Source of the DNA: Lysobacter niastensis | Lineage (GTDB): Bacteria; Pseudomonadota; Gammaproteobacteria; Xanthomonadales; Xanthomonadaceae | Assembly: GCF_015453285.1 (NCBI RefSeq) | Contig: NZ_JADLZT010000009.1 | Location: forward strand, 1-64,000 | Length of the DNA stretch: 64,000 nucleotides | Direction: 5' to 3' | Shown here: one piece after another, positions 34,586 through 44,221 of the stretch | Position numbering within the stretch: position 1 is the first letter of the stretch | Layout: every line of letters begins with the position of its first letter | Program-made: the position numbers and the translations under genes | Notes under the pieces: model-generated | What the model was told of the DNA's origin: nothing | What the model saw: the letters and a program-made list of their open reading frames with translations, nothing else | Database searches by the model: none

Positions 34586-34948
34586 ATGAAAGCGTGGATG
34601 TTGTGTGCGCTGTTCGTGGCCGCTGTCGGCGGCACGCAGGCCGTGGCCGCGCCCCGGGCGGACCGGGGGCAGGCCCTGGGGTACGCCGCGAAGCTGCGCA
34701 GCTTCGTGGAAGGCGACTGGATGGCGCGGCGTTACCGGCTGGTCGCGACGATGTCGGTCGGCAGCCAATGCTTCACTGTCTCAGCGGAGGGCCAAGCCCG
34801 GACACTGGTCGATGCGTTGGATGTCCGCTGGTGCACAGGGCGCACAGATACATTGAACGGCAAGGCGTCGCAGCCGCCGCATCTCGCGAGCCTGCAGGTC
34901 AGCACCCGCTTGTTGCCGCAGGCCGCCACGCAGCGGTCAACGTGCTGA
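34586..34948 (+). CDS. Small exported protein of unknown function
   Basis: The 120-residue product has a clear Sec signal (about 1-22, ending 'AVAA'), then a polar region with three further Cys. No family is recognised. It follows the adaptor gene by 16 bases with AAGGAGTC before the ATG, so it is probably co-transcribed with the RND pump as a periplasmic accessory; function cannot be stated. Confidence 0.6.
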   Translation: MKAWMLCALFVAAVGGTQAVAAPRADRGQALGYAAKLRSFVEGDWMARRYRLVATMSVGSQCFTVSAEGQARTLVDALDVRWCTGRTDTLNGKASQPPHLASLQVSTRLLPQAATQRSTC

Positions 34949-34973
34949 GCCGGGGGTGCTGATCGTCGAACGA

Positions 34974-35002
34974 CATCGGCCCCGCATCACGCGGGGCCGA
35001 TG
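34974..35002. terminator. Bidirectional terminator between convergent genes
   Basis: CATCGGCCCCGC and GCGGGGCCGATG form a perfect 12-base stem with a five-base loop between the RND-operon end and the hydrolase stop. There is no long T-run on either side. Confidence 0.75.
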
Positions 35003-35026
35003 AGTCGTGAAACCGATAGCCAGCGT

Positions 35027-35977
35027 TTACTTGCGCAGGAACGTCAGCAGGTCCTGGTTGAGGCGATCCTTGTGCGTGTCGGTCAGGCCGTGCGGCGCGC
35101 CCGGATAGACGATCAACTGCGCACCCTTGATCAGCTTCGCCGAGGAGCGGCCGGCGGCGTCGATCGGCACCACCTGGTCGTCGTCGCCATGGATCACCAG
35201 CGTCGGCACGTCGAACTTCTTCAGGTCCTCGCGGAAGTCGGTGGCGGAGAACGCCGCGATTGAGTCGTAGGTGTTCTTGTGGCCGCCCTGCATGCCCTGC
35301 GCCCAGAACGACTGGATCAGGCCCTGCGAAGGCTTGGCGCCCGGACGGTTGAAGCCGTAGAACGGGCCCGAGGCGATGTCGAGGTACAGCTGCGAGCGGT
35401 TCTCGATCGACGCCTTGCGCAGGCCGTCGAACACCTCGATCGGCAGGCCGCCCGGATTGCTTGCGGTCTTCAGCATCAGCGGCGGAACCGCGGAGACCAG
35501 CACCGCCTTCTTGACCCGGCTCGTGCCGTGGCGGCCGATGTAGCGCGCCACTTCGCCGCCACCGGTGGAGAAGCCGACCAGCGTGACGTCCTTGAGGTCG
35601 AGCGTCTCGATCACCGCCGCGAGGTCGTCGGCATAGTGGTCCATGTCGTTGCCGTCCCACGGCTGGCTGGAGCGGCCATGGCCGCGACGGTCGTGGGCGA
35701 CGACGCGGTAGCCCTGCGATGCGAGGAACAGCATCTGGGATTCCCAGCTGTCCGAGCTCAGCGGCCAGCCGTGGCTGAAGGTGACGACCGGGCCGTTACG
35801 CGGGCCCCAGTCCTTGTAGTAGAGCTGCACGCCGTCCCGGGTGGTGATGTAGCTGGAGGTCTGTTGGATGCCGACGTTGGAGGCGGCAGCCGGCGCCTGC
35901 GACGGGGCGGCGTTGGCGTTGAACGACAGGGCGAGGGCGAGGGCGCTCAGGGCCAGCGTGCGGGTCAGAACGTTCAT
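35027..35977 (-). CDS. Secreted alpha/beta hydrolase, chloroperoxidase-like
   Basis: The 316-residue protein has a Sec signal (about 1-23, ending 'ANA') and a full alpha/beta-hydrolase triad: nucleophile Ser in 'GFSTGGGE' (near 134), Asp in '[11 protein letters not shown]' and His in 'PGAPHGL'. The sequence '[18 protein letters not shown]' matches the cofactor-free haloperoxidase/esterase group. It is divergent from the AraC regulator at 36102 with about 125 bases between starts. Physiological substrate unknown; the haloperoxidase name describes fold, not proven chemistry. Confidence 0.89.
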   Translation of the reverse strand: MNVLTRTLALSALALALSFNANAAPSQAPAAASNVGIQQTSSYITTRDGVQLYYKDWGPRNGPVVTFSHGWPLSSDSWESQMLFLASQGYRVVAHDRRGHGRSSQPWDGNDMDHYADDLAAVIETLDLKDVTLVGFSTGGGEVARYIGRHGTSRVKKAVLVSAVPPLMLKTASNPGGLPIEVFDGLRKASIENRSQLYLDIASGPFYGFNRPGAKPSQGLIQSFWAQGMQGGHKNTYDSIAAFSATDFREDLKKFDVPTLVIHGDDDQVVPIDAAGRSSAKLIKGAQLIVYPGAPHGLTDTHKDRLNQDLLTFLRK

Positions 35978-36101
35978 GGGATGCTCCGGATTCCTGTGGG
36001 GGTTGGGTTGGGGAGGTGCGCTCCCCGCAGGAACTACTTTGCGCGCTCGCCCAATACGGTTGGTGGCGTATAGTTCTGAAAACATGATCAGGAGTATCGA
36101 G

Positions 36102-36950
36102 ATGGCTGACCGCCTCGAATCCCTGCTGGCCCGATTCTCGATCCGCGCGCAGATGTTCCATTCCGGAAACCTATGCGGAATCAATGACATGGCGCCAGAT
36201 GGCGACAGCGGCCAGCTGCACCTGATCAAGCAGGGCACGGTGGACGTCAGCCACGGCGGCAAGGTCGAGCTGCGGATCGCCACGCCCAGCCTGCTGATGT
36301 ATCCCCGGCCGCTGCCGCACCGTTTCCTGATGGACAGCGACACCGGTGCCGACCTGACCTGCGCCCACCTGCGCTTCGAGGGCGGAAGTGCCAGTCCGAT
36401 CGCCGCGACGTTGCCAGCGTTCGTGTGCCTGCCGCTCGAACAGGTGCCGGGCCTCGACAGCGTGCTGTCGCTGCTGTTCGCCGAAGCCTTCTCGCAGAAC
36501 TGCGGACGCGCCGCGTTGCTGGATCGGTTGTTCGAGGTCGTCCTGATCCAGGTCCTGCGCCACCTGATGGACAGCGGCCAGACCCAGGTCGGCATGCTCG
36601 CAGGCCTGGCGGACCCGAGGTTGCGGCGCGCGATTGTCGCCATGCACGAACAGCCCGCGGAGGAATGGAGCCTGGAAGCGTTAGCTGCCCGTGCGGGCAT
36701 GTCGCGCAGCGTCTTCGCAAATTCATTCCGCGACACTGTGGGCTGCACGCCGGGCGTCTACCTGCAGCGCTGGCGCGTGTCGCTCGTGCAGCAATCGTTG
36801 CGCCAGGGCCGCGCACTCAAGCTGATCGCCGACGACGTCGGCTACGGCAGCGAAGCCGCGTTGTCGCGTGCCTTCAAGGCACACACGGGGAGTTCGCCGC
36901 GGGAGTGGAAGAGGCTGCAGCTGCTGCACGAAACGCAAGCCGCAACATGA
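36102..36950 (+). CDS. AraC-family transcriptional regulator
   Basis: The 282-residue regulator has a cupin-like N-terminal sensor ('[14 protein letters not shown]', '[11 protein letters not shown]') and a C-terminal AraC double helix-turn-helix ('[21 protein letters not shown]' and '[22 protein letters not shown]'). It belongs to the AraC group with the '[16 protein letters not shown]' linker that controls adjacent alpha/beta hydrolases and reductases. AGGAG lies seven bases before ATG 36102. It probably regulates the divergent hydrolase at 35027. Ligand unknown. Confidence 0.89.
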   Translation: MADRLESLLARFSIRAQMFHSGNLCGINDMAPDGDSGQLHLIKQGTVDVSHGGKVELRIATPSLLMYPRPLPHRFLMDSDTGADLTCAHLRFEGGSASPIAATLPAFVCLPLEQVPGLDSVLSLLFAEAFSQNCGRAALLDRLFEVVLIQVLRHLMDSGQTQVGMLAGLADPRLRRAIVAMHEQPAEEWSLEALAARAGMSRSVFANSFRDTVGCTPGVYLQRWRVSLVQQSLRQGRALKLIADDVGYGSEAALSRAFKAHTGSSPREWKRLQLLHETQAAT

Positions 36951-37282
36951 AGGCGAGGGCATGCAGGCAGCGATGAAGGTCCTGCCGTCGATTCATCATC
37001 GATCGCGAGTGAATACCAAAGCGGCACTGCCGCACATTCATATGTGACATTTCACATGACTGCGCCTCGCCGCAAGCAGCGCCGGCCTCGTTCTCGCGCG
37101 CAGCGATAAATGTGACTCACTTTCCCGGGGGAGGCTGCCGATACCCACACTGAGCGATCGGCAGGCGTGCCCGCGCCCACGCGGCGACACCCAGCGATCA
37201 CCGGTTCTGCACGGACAGCGCGCTCACTCATCGCAAGGATCAAGCGCGATTTCGCCTCCTGCACGAAACCGAAGGAAACACA
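36951..37282. other. Gene-free leader of the chemoreceptor gene
   Basis: No gene is seen. The region holds ATGTGA/TCACAT as an inverted repeat around a 4-base spacer at 37042-37057, a near-CRP-like element although the spacer is shorter than the CRP consensus. A second ATGTGA lies near 37109. They may regulate the chemoreceptor. Confidence 0.4.
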
Positions 37283-39493
37283 ATGAAAGCGTTGATTGAT
37301 CTGTATCAGAACATGAGCCTGCGAAAGCGCCTGATGCTGGGGTTTCTCGTGCCGGTGGCGCTGCTGGTTGTCATTGGTCAGTCGAGCGTCATCGCGCTGC
37401 GGCACGCGCGACGCGGACTTGAGACCGTCTATCTCGACCGCGTGGTGCCGCTACGCGGCTTGAAGGCCATCGCGGATGGATATGCGGTCGACGTGATCGA
37501 CGTCGTCAACAAGTGCAACGGCGGGCTGACCGACGCGGCAGATTCGCGTCATCGCCTGACGGACGCACGGCAGCGCATCCATGAGCAGTGGTCCTTGTTC
37601 CTGGCCACCGAACTCACCTCGGAAGAAGTGCGGCTGTCGAAGGAAGCCGAGTCCCGGTTCACGGCGGCCAACGCCGACGTCGACAAAGTCGTGGCATATC
37701 TCGGAACCGTCGAAGGGCCATGCGCTGGGAAGCTGGCACAGTTCGACGGAGCGCTGTACCGGACGGTCGACCCTATCGGCGAAACCATAGCCAAACTGAT
37801 CGACCTGCAACTGCGGGAAGCCAAGCGCGAATACGACGTCGCAGGCCAACGCTACTGGACGATGCTGTGGTGGATCGTGTCGCTTGCAGCGCTGTCGGCG
37901 TTGGGTGCCGGCATCACGGGGTGGTTCATTGCACGCGGTTTGATCGGTCAGCTCGGCGGGGAGCCTTCCTATGCCATCAGGATGGTGCGGCGCATTGCCC
38001 AGGGAGACCTCAGCCAAGACATCGACGTGGCCTCGCAGAAGCCTTCGCTGCTGGGTGACATGCGCAGCATGCAGGACCAACTGCGCGCATTTATCGATGC
38101 GCAGACCGCCATGTCGGTGCAGCACAAACGTGGCGAAGTGGACACCCGGATGGACGCCCAACGATTCCCCGGGACGTTTGGCGAGATGGCAGCGTCGTTG
38201 AACAGCCTCGTGGACGTGCACACGCAGGTGAGCGCACGCGTGGTGGATCTGATGGGGCAGTACGCGGTAGGGGACCTCAGTCGGGACATGGACGCGTTGC
38301 CGGGAAAGCTGTCTGCCATCAGCGACGCAATGGCCACCGCCAAGGCGAACCTGGTCGCGGTCAACCGCGATATCGAGCGCCTGGTGAATGCCGCCGCGTG
38401 CGGGGACTTCACCGCCCGCGGCGACGCCGACGACTATCAGTTTGCTTTCCGCGCGATGGTGGAAGGACTCAACCGGCTGATGCATGCGGCCGATTCGGGG
38501 CTTCGCGACGTGGGCGGCGTGCTCGAGGCGTTGGCCGCCGGCGACCTGTCTCGCCAGCTCGACGGCCAGTATCAAGGCGCGTTCGGCAGCCTGGCGGCCA
38601 GCGTCAACGCTACCGCGCGGCAACTGGGCGCTATCGTCACCGGCATCCAGGCCGCAACCGGCGCAATACACGCAGCATCCAGCGAGATTGCAGCCGGCAA
38701 TGACGACCTGTCTGCACGCACGGAGCAGCAGGCGGCGTCGCTGGAAGAGACGGCAGCATCGATGGAAGAGTTGACCTCGACGGTGCGGCAGAACGCGGAG
38801 AACGCCCGTCAGGCTAGCCGGGCCGCGGAAAGCGCCTCGGAAGTCGCGACGAAGGCGGGCAGCGCGATGACGAACGTGGTGTCGACCATGAACGACATCC
38901 ATGCCGCCTCGCGCACGGTCGTCGACATCATCACGGTGATCGACGGGATCGCATTCCAGACCAATATCCTCGCCCTCAATGCGGCTGTCGAAGCGGCGCG
39001 AGCCGGAACCCAGGGCCGCGGGTTCGCCGTGGTCGCCACGGAAGTCCGGGAACTCGCGAAACGGTCGGCCGCAGCTGCCAAGCAGATCAAGGAACTGATC
39101 GAGGCGTCTGCGGAAAAGGTGTCGACCGGAGCCAGGCTGGTCAACGAAACCGGCAGCACCATGGCCCAGGTGGTCGATGCGGTGCGGCGCGTGTCCGACC
39201 TGGTGGCAGACATTTCATCCGCGTCCGCGGAGCAAAGCGTGGGCATCGAACAGGTGACACAGGCCATCACGCACATGGATCAGAACACGCAGCAGAACGC
39301 GGCCCTGATCGAGGAAGCCACGTCGGCGGCGCGATCGCTCGAGGAGCAAGCCAATGGGCTGAGCAAGGCCGTCAGCACTTTCAAACTGGCTCGCGACGAT
39401 GCCAATGATCGCGGTGCGCAGCGTGGCGTAACGTTGCTGGCGGATCACGATGCCGGGACGCGTAAGCATCGCTTGGTACCGGTTGGGGTATAG
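37283..39493 (+). CDS. Methyl-accepting chemotaxis protein with multiple HAMP-like units
   Basis: The 736-residue receptor has TM1 (about 17-38), a four-helix-like periplasmic domain (about 40-190), TM2 (about 195-218), one HAMP domain and then at least two more HAMP-like repeats ('[19 protein letters not shown]', '[14 protein letters not shown]', '[13 protein letters not shown]') before the signalling coiled coil. The kinase-binding tip reads '[29 protein letters not shown]' near residues 565-595. There is no CheR-tethering pentapeptide at the C-terminus. It signals to CheA/CheW; ligand unknown. No che genes are adjacent, so it is an orphan receptor. Confidence 0.93.
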   Translation: MKALIDLYQNMSLRKRLMLGFLVPVALLVVIGQSSVIALRHARRGLETVYLDRVVPLRGLKAIADGYAVDVIDVVNKCNGGLTDAADSRHRLTDARQRIHEQWSLFLATELTSEEVRLSKEAESRFTAANADVDKVVAYLGTVEGPCAGKLAQFDGALYRTVDPIGETIAKLIDLQLREAKREYDVAGQRYWTMLWWIVSLAALSALGAGITGWFIARGLIGQLGGEPSYAIRMVRRIAQGDLSQDIDVASQKPSLLGDMRSMQDQLRAFIDAQTAMSVQHKRGEVDTRMDAQRFPGTFGEMAASLNSLVDVHTQVSARVVDLMGQYAVGDLSRDMDALPGKLSAISDAMATAKANLVAVNRDIERLVNAAACGDFTARGDADDYQFAFRAMVEGLNRLMHAADSGLRDVGGVLEALAAGDLSRQLDGQYQGAFGSLAASVNATARQLGAIVTGIQAATGAIHAASSEIAAGNDDLSARTEQQAASLEETAASMEELTSTVRQNAENARQASRAAESASEVATKAGSAMTNVVSTMNDIHAASRTVVDIITVIDGIAFQTNILALNAAVEAARAGTQGRGFAVVATEVRELAKRSAAAAKQIKELIEASAEKVSTGARLVNETGSTMAQVVDAVRRVSDLVADISSASAEQSVGIEQVTQAITHMDQNTQQNAALIEEATSAARSLEEQANGLSKAVSTFKLARDDANDRGAQRGVTLLADHDAGTRKHRLVPVGV

Positions 39494-39516
39494 GGCTACA
39501 ACATGGCCGTCGTTTG

Positions 39517-39541
39517 GCCGTCATCCGATCCGGATGGCGGC
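39517..39541 (+). terminator. Hairpin after chemoreceptor gene
   Basis: GCCGTCATCCG and CGGATGGCGGC form an 11-base stem with one G-T wobble and a three-base loop. A second GC-rich hairpin lies at about 39560-39592. Together they probably end the chemoreceptor transcript. Confidence 0.55.
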
Positions 39542-39762
39542 TTCCGTCCGAACCAGCTAGGGGCGGAGGCCATTGCGATGGCCGCCCCGTAACACTCGGG
39601 GTATTACATAATATGCATTATGCGAAGTTACATCTTGGCCCTTGGGGGGCGTCACCCTCGCGGCTTGCCTCCTGCTTCGGGCTCTTTCCCGCCTAAAGGA
39701 ACGACCCGATGGAACGCCCCCCGTGCTGGTCAGAGGCTTCCGGCATCACCTTGGCTTGTGAT

Positions 39763-40506
39763 TCAGGCGCAGGCGCCGAGTGCGCTACTCGCCTGCGGCT
39801 GCGTTGCATCGCGCTCGCCCAACGCCCAGTCCGCAGCCCGCAACGCTTGCAACTGCATGGTGTCGAACAACGGAACGTCGACGTCGGAAGGCGACACCAG
39901 CATCGAGATCTCGGTGCACCCCAGCACGACAGCCTCCGCCCCCTGGTCCGCCAGCCGCGCGATCACCTGTTGATATCGTTCGCGAGACTCCGGGACGATC
40001 CGACCGACGCACAGCTCATCAAAAATGATCCGGTGCACCGCCTTGCGGTCATCCTCGCCGGGCGTGAGGACTTTCAGTCCATGGTGGCGTTCCAGTCGCT
40101 CGCGATAGAAGTCCTGCTCCATCGTGAAGCGAGTGCCGAGAAGGCCCACCGTGGAATGGCCCGCATCCTTGACCGCGGCTGCGGTGGCATCGGCTATGTG
40201 CAGTAGCGGAATGGCGATTGCCGATTCGATCTCGTCCGCCACAACGTGCATCGTGTTGGTGCAGACAACGACACAATCCGCGCCCGCGGATTCCAGTGTC
40301 CTGGCGGATCGGGCCAACATCGTCCCGGCGGCGGCCCAATCTCCTGCGCGTTGCAATCGGGCGATCTGCTCGAAATCCACGCTGTACAGAAGCAGCCTGG
40401 CTGAATGCAGGCCACCGAGTCGATCCCGCACAGCTTCATTGATGAGGCGGTAGTACGAAGCGGTGGACTCCCAACTCATCCCACCCAACAGTCCGACGGT
40501 TTTCAT
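39763..40506 (-). CDS. Aspartate/glutamate racemase-family enzyme
   Basis: The 247-residue protein has the two catalytic cysteines of the cofactor-independent racemase fold: 'ADCVVVCTNTMHVV' near 84 and 'AVVLGCTEISML' near 197. The beginning 'MKTVGLLGGMSWESTASYYRLINEAV' is typical of the YgeA-like amino-acid racemase group. Broad-specificity racemisation of amino acids is the family activity. It is a monocistronic minus-strand gene. Confidence 0.88.
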   Translation of the reverse strand: MKTVGLLGGMSWESTASYYRLINEAVRDRLGGLHSARLLLYSVDFEQIARLQRAGDWAAAGTMLARSARTLESAGADCVVVCTNTMHVVADEIESAIAIPLLHIADATAAAVKDAGHSTVGLLGTRFTMEQDFYRERLERHHGLKVLTPGEDDRKAVHRIIFDELCVGRIVPESRERYQQVIARLADQGAEAVVLGCTEISMLVSPSDVDVPLFDTMQLQALRAADWALGERDATQPQASSALGACA

Positions 40507-40768
40507 CAGGCCCCATGTTCACGAAGATACCCGCGATCCATAGTGCTGGAGCCATTGCAGCTCGTCCTTGAGCTGGATCAATTCGGCCGCAGGTAAGGGT
40601 TGTAGGCGGGGCCATACCTGGCGAACTTCATGCAGGTGGCCGTCTCCATCGTGTGTAGCGTCCCCTGCTCCGTCATGCAGTGCACCCTTCCCTGCCCTCC
40701 AAACCGGATGACATGCAGGCACGTAGCCGACGTAGTCGCTTGAGGCCCGGGTTCCATTCGGTCAGTGG
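40507..40768. other. Gene-free spacer, possible decayed gene
   Basis: A minus-strand frame at 40519-40722 ends with a coding-like 'PLPAAELIQLKDELQWLQHY', but its start is not natural, and no product is recognised. I treat it as unresolved. Confidence 0.35.
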
Positions 40769-41308
40769 CTAACCGGCACCGCCTGCGCCAGCCATCCCCA
40801 GCTTCTTCTCAAGAAGCACGGCGTCAAGCACGCCACGGTAGTAGCCAGGCACGCGGCCACGAACCCTATAGCCTTGTCGCTGATAGAAGCCGATGGCACC
40901 TGGATTGTCGGCCCTGGCCTCGATGCTGATTCTCTCGAGCCCGGCCGTCAGAGCGCACTGCTCGAGCCACGAGAGGACATGTCTGCCCAATCCCCTGCGG
41001 CGTTGGTGTGGCTGCACCCCAAGAAGGACAAGGTGTGCGGCCGTATCTCCATAGTCCATGATTCCGAATCCAAGCAGGCATCCGCTTTCATGGACTACAG
41101 CCACGTTCGTGGTCCTGGACCGGATAGCCTTTTGGATCCTGCTTGGCGGGTAGCTCCAGCCAAGTCCGAGTTCGATGGAGTCGCGCGATAGTTCGGCGAT
41201 GGCACGAGCATCGCTTAGGGTCGCGAGCCGAACTGGCGGTATTGCCAACACAGTTCGGTCATCGTACACCGACGACAGGCTGAAGCCGCGACACTCGATA
41301 CGCGCCAA
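40769..41308 (-). CDS. GNAT-family N-acetyltransferase
   Basis: The 179-residue protein has the acetyl-CoA-binding core 'LLGVQPHQRRRGLGRHVLSWLEQCA' (motif A, about 95-120) and 'RADNPGAIGFYQRQGYRVRGRVP' (motif B, about 132-156), as in RimI-like acetyltransferases. The first 25 residues look poorly conserved, so a downstream start near 'VLAIPPVRLA' may be real. Substrate unknown. It lies between the racemase and the divergent acyltransferase gene. Confidence 0.84.
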   Translation of the reverse strand: MARIECRGFSLSSVYDDRTVLAIPPVRLATLSDARAIAELSRDSIELGLGWSYPPSRIQKAIRSRTTNVAVVHESGCLLGFGIMDYGDTAAHLVLLGVQPHQRRRGLGRHVLSWLEQCALTAGLERISIEARADNPGAIGFYQRQGYRVRGRVPGYYRGVLDAVLLEKKLGMAGAGGAG

Positions 41309-41378
41309 GACTTGGCCCGTGCCGACCGGCGGTCATCCAATCCATGTGGGGTGACGCAGCCCGGGTTTTCTCGGGACA

Positions 41379-42287
41379 ATGGGCATCCTCCTGATGCTCC
41401 GTGCTTCCATGCTCCCATTGCGCCTGGCACTGATATCCCTGCTGATCGCGGCCAACACCGTGCTGCATGTGGTGCCACTGCTGTCGATAGCGGTGGTGAA
41501 GGCCCTACTGCCGTCCAATCGGCTGCGGCTTGCCAGCAATCCGCTGCTCACCGGTCTGGCGGAAAGCTGGATCGGGGTGAACAACTGGATGATGGACCGC
41601 TTCACCCGCACCCGCGTCAGCCTGCAGGAAGATGCACCGCTGCAGGCCGACGGCCACTATCTGGTGCTGGCCAATCACCAGAGTTGGGTCGACATCCTGG
41701 TGTTGCAGAAGGTGTTCAATCGGCGCATTCCGCTTCTGCGCTTCTTCCTGAAACGGCAGTTGTTCTGGGTGCCACTACTGGGGCTGGCGTGGTGGGCGTT
41801 GGATTTTCCGTTCATGGGCCGATACACGCGCAAGCAAATCGCGCGCCACCCCGAGTTGGCCATGCGCGACATCGAAGCCACACGCCGAGCCTGTGAAAAG
41901 TTCCGCGCGATCCCGGTCGCGATCATGAACTTCGTGGAGGGAACACGCTTCACGCCCGCGAAGCACGCGACCCAGGGCGCGCCGTACCGGTACCTGCTCA
42001 AGCCGAAGTCCGGCGGCGTAGCGTTTGTGTTGGACGCGATGGGCAAGGGCTTGCACGCGCTCCTGGACGTGACTATCGCCTATCCCGGCGGCAGACCCTC
42101 GATGATGGACTTGCTGGCCGACCGCATTCCCGAGGTCCGGGTGCATGTGCGCCAGCGCCCGATCCCCGAAGAGTTGCTGCATGGCGACTACCAGGACGAC
42201 CGCGCGTTTCGGGCGCGTTTCCAGCAATGGATGAACGGCCTGTGGTGGGAGAAGGACGAGGACATGACACGCCTGCTGCCGGACTAA
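41379..42287 (+). CDS. PlsC-like acyltransferase (YihG type)
   Basis: The 302-residue membrane-associated enzyme has a hydrophobic N-terminus (about 10-45), the acyltransferase H-x4-D site 'ANHQSWVDI' near 98, and the glycerophosphate-binding 'FVEGTRFTPAKH' near 189. The 'DFPFMGRYTR' and 'YRYLLKPKSGG' segments match the YihG/LpxL-unrelated AGPAT group. It probably transfers acyl chains to lysophosphatidic acid or a related lipid. It is convergent with fabR and beside the desaturase locus, so a lipid-remodelling neighbourhood is plausible. Start could also be at a later Met. Confidence 0.87.
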   Translation: MGILLMLRASMLPLRLALISLLIAANTVLHVVPLLSIAVVKALLPSNRLRLASNPLLTGLAESWIGVNNWMMDRFTRTRVSLQEDAPLQADGHYLVLANHQSWVDILVLQKVFNRRIPLLRFFLKRQLFWVPLLGLAWWALDFPFMGRYTRKQIARHPELAMRDIEATRRACEKFRAIPVAIMNFVEGTRFTPAKHATQGAPYRYLLKPKSGGVAFVLDAMGKGLHALLDVTIAYPGGRPSMMDLLADRIPEVRVHVRQRPIPEELLHGDYQDDRAFRARFQQWMNGLWWEKDEDMTRLLPD

Positions 42288-42373
42288 GGGCTGAGGCATG
42301 AGGCCCGTGCTCAGCGTGCGAGGCGCGTGCCCCCGGATTGGTTGCGTCCAGCCACCAACAGCCGGTCGACCGG

Positions 42374-43021
42374 TTACTTCGCGGCGACGACCCGTGCGCC
42401 CGCCAGGATCATGCGGACCATGTGCGTCAGCTGTTCGATGAGTTCGGCGTCCTTTTCCGGCGGCGAGTCCATGGCCGTGGCGCCCATCGCGAACACCAGG
42501 CGGGTGATCGCCTTGGCGACCAGTGCCGGTTCGTGCAGCGTCACGTGGCCGGCGGCGTACAGGCGCACCAGGTCGATGCGCAACTCTTCCTCGAAGAACG
42601 TCAGTTCGCGATCCACTGCACGCTTGAACGCGTCCGAACCCACGGTGCCTTCGCGCAACAGGACATGCAGCAACTTGTCGTCGGCGCGCACCTGCTCCAC
42701 GAACGCTTCGACCGAGCCGCGAACGATGCTGTGGTCGGTTGCCGCGCGGTGGCGCGCCGCGCCGACGATCCTGCGCAACGATTGTCCTGCCAGATCGATC
42801 AGCGCCACGGCGAGTTCGTCGATGTCGCGGAACTGGCGATAGAAACTGTTGGGGGCGATCCCGGCTTCGCGCGCGACCTCGCGCAGGCTGAGGCTGGAGA
42901 CACTGCGGTGCGGCCCGATCAGTCTCAGGGCTGCCGCCAGGAGGTCGTCCCGGGAAATCGAGGCCTTGCGCCCTGAGGCGGTGTCGGCGGAGGCAGGGGG
43001 CTGAGTCACGGCGATCGTCAT
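42374..43021 (-). CDS. fabR: Unsaturated-fatty-acid regulator FabR (TetR family)
   Basis: The 215-residue repressor has a TetR helix-turn-helix ('SLSLREVAREAGIAPNSFYRQFRDIDELAVALID', about 43-76), nearly identical in pattern to E. coli FabR and Pseudomonas DesT, and a helical C-terminal domain with 'DAFKRAVDRELTFFEEELRIDL'. FabR senses the saturated/unsaturated acyl balance. It is divergent from the ferredoxin-reductase/desaturase pair, and TACACGTGTA-type palindromes lie between them, so it very likely represses that pair. Confidence 0.9.
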   Translation of the reverse strand: MTIAVTQPPASADTASGRKASISRDDLLAAALRLIGPHRSVSSLSLREVAREAGIAPNSFYRQFRDIDELAVALIDLAGQSLRRIVGAARHRAATDHSIVRGSVEAFVEQVRADDKLLHVLLREGTVGSDAFKRAVDRELTFFEEELRIDLVRLYAAGHVTLHEPALVAKAITRLVFAMGATAMDSPPEKDAELIEQLTHMVRMILAGARVVAAK

Positions 43022-43064
43022 GGGGTGGAAGACCCGGGCGCTGAATCATATCGGCCAGCATTAA

Positions 43065-43100
43065 TATACACGTGTATACACGTATGTATTCTCGTGTGTA
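43065..43100. promoter_or_regulatory. Probable FabR operators
   Basis: TATACACGTGTATA (43065-43078) is a perfect 14-base palindrome, overlapped by TATACACGTATGTA and followed by CTCGTGTGTATA. They lie between the divergent fabR and reductase starts and resemble known TACA-N2-TGTA sites of the FabR/DesT family. A TATAGT -10-like box sits at 43099-43104. Confidence 0.75.
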
Positions 43101-43110
43101 TAGTGCGGTC

Positions 43111-44214
43111 ATGAGCGCCGCCCCCACTCCTTCGCTCCGCCCGCCGGGCCGGCTGAAGCGCATGCTTCGGCCGCTGGTGAGTCCGGAAGTCTTTGATTTC
43201 TGGGCCTCCAAGGTCGATCCGGCCTGGTCCTGGGACCGCCCGCTGGCCCGGATCGTGGCACGCCGGGTCGAGTCCATCGATGCAGTCACCCTGCTGTTGC
43301 AACCCAACCGTCACTGGGGCGGCATCCGGCCTGGCCAGCACATCAACCTCAGTGCCGAGATCGAAGGCACCCGGGTTACGCGCAGTTACAGCCTGAGCGA
43401 CACCCGCCGGGCGGATGGCAGCATCGCGGTCACCGTGAAGGCGATCGAAGGCGGCAAGCTGAGCCAGCATCTGTGCCGCGAAGCAAAGGTCGGAGACGTA
43501 CTCGACCTGGGCCAGGCCTTCGGCGAGATGGTCCTGCCCGATGCCGTGGAAGGCGCCTGGCTGTTCCTCGCTGCCGGCAGTGGCATCACCCCGCTGATTG
43601 CCATGACCCGCGAACTGGCCGCACGCGGCATGCCGGCACCGCTGACACTGCTTTACTGGGCGCGCACCCGCGACGAACACTGCTTCGTCGACGAACTGCG
43701 CGACCTGGCCGCCCAGCACCCCGATTTCCGCGTGCACTTCATCCTGACACGCGACACCGCGACAGCCGCGGACGAATGCGAAGGCCGAATCAGCGATTCG
43801 CAACTTTCGGCGCTGGTGCCGGACCTGCCGACGCGCCGAATCCATGCCTGCGGCCCGGGCGGCTTCGTCGACGGCGCGCGCACGCTGGTGGCGTCGCGCG
43901 CGCAGTCCTTCCAGGCAGAAGCGTTCACGCCGCTGCCGCGCGTGATCGAGGACAGCGGCACCGTGCAGGTGACGCTGGCGGCGAGCCGCCGGACGCTCAC
44001 GCTGCCGCGCGGCCAGTCGTTGCTGAAGGCCCTGGAAGCCGAGGGGCTCAAGCCCGCCTCCGGTTGCCGCATGGGCATCTGCAATACCTGCGCCTGTGGC
44101 AAGCGCTCCGGCACGACCCGGCACCTCCATACCGGCGACGTGCAACACGAGCCAGTGTCCGCCCTTCGGCTGTGCGTCAACAGCGCGACCAGCGATCTCG
44201 TACTTGAACTGTGA
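43111..44214 (+). CDS. Ferredoxin reductase for acyl desaturation (DesC-like)
   Basis: The 367-residue protein joins an FNR-type flavin reductase (FAD-binding 'VTRSYSLSD' near 92; NAD site 'LAAGSGITPLIAMTREL') to a C-terminal plant-type [2Fe-2S] ferredoxin: 'SGCRMGICNTCACGK' with three ligands and the fourth Cys in 'LCVNSA'. It should pass electrons from NAD(P)H to the desaturase, whose start lies seven bases after its stop. The ATG at 43111 follows the operator block; an earlier ATG would read through the operators. This equals the DesC partner of DesB in Pseudomonas. Confidence 0.9.
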   Translation: MSAAPTPSLRPPGRLKRMLRPLVSPEVFDFWASKVDPAWSWDRPLARIVARRVESIDAVTLLLQPNRHWGGIRPGQHINLSAEIEGTRVTRSYSLSDTRRADGSIAVTVKAIEGGKLSQHLCREAKVGDVLDLGQAFGEMVLPDAVEGAWLFLAAGSGITPLIAMTRELAARGMPAPLTLLYWARTRDEHCFVDELRDLAAQHPDFRVHFILTRDTATAADECEGRISDSQLSALVPDLPTRRIHACGPGGFVDGARTLVASRAQSFQAEAFTPLPRVIEDSGTVQVTLAASRRTLTLPRGQSLLKALEAEGLKPASGCRMGICNTCACGKRSGTTRHLHTGDVQHEPVSALRLCVNSATSDLVLEL

Positions 44215-44221
44215 TCCCGAC

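Noticed and set aside
37042-37057. CRP-like palindrome before the chemoreceptor
   Set aside because: The inverted repeat is real, but the spacer between half-sites is four rather than six bases, so I do not call it a CRP/Clp site.
39607-39622. CATAAT/ATTATG palindrome after the chemoreceptor gene
   Set aside because: It is short, A/T-rich and has no adjacent gene start that would support an operator reading.
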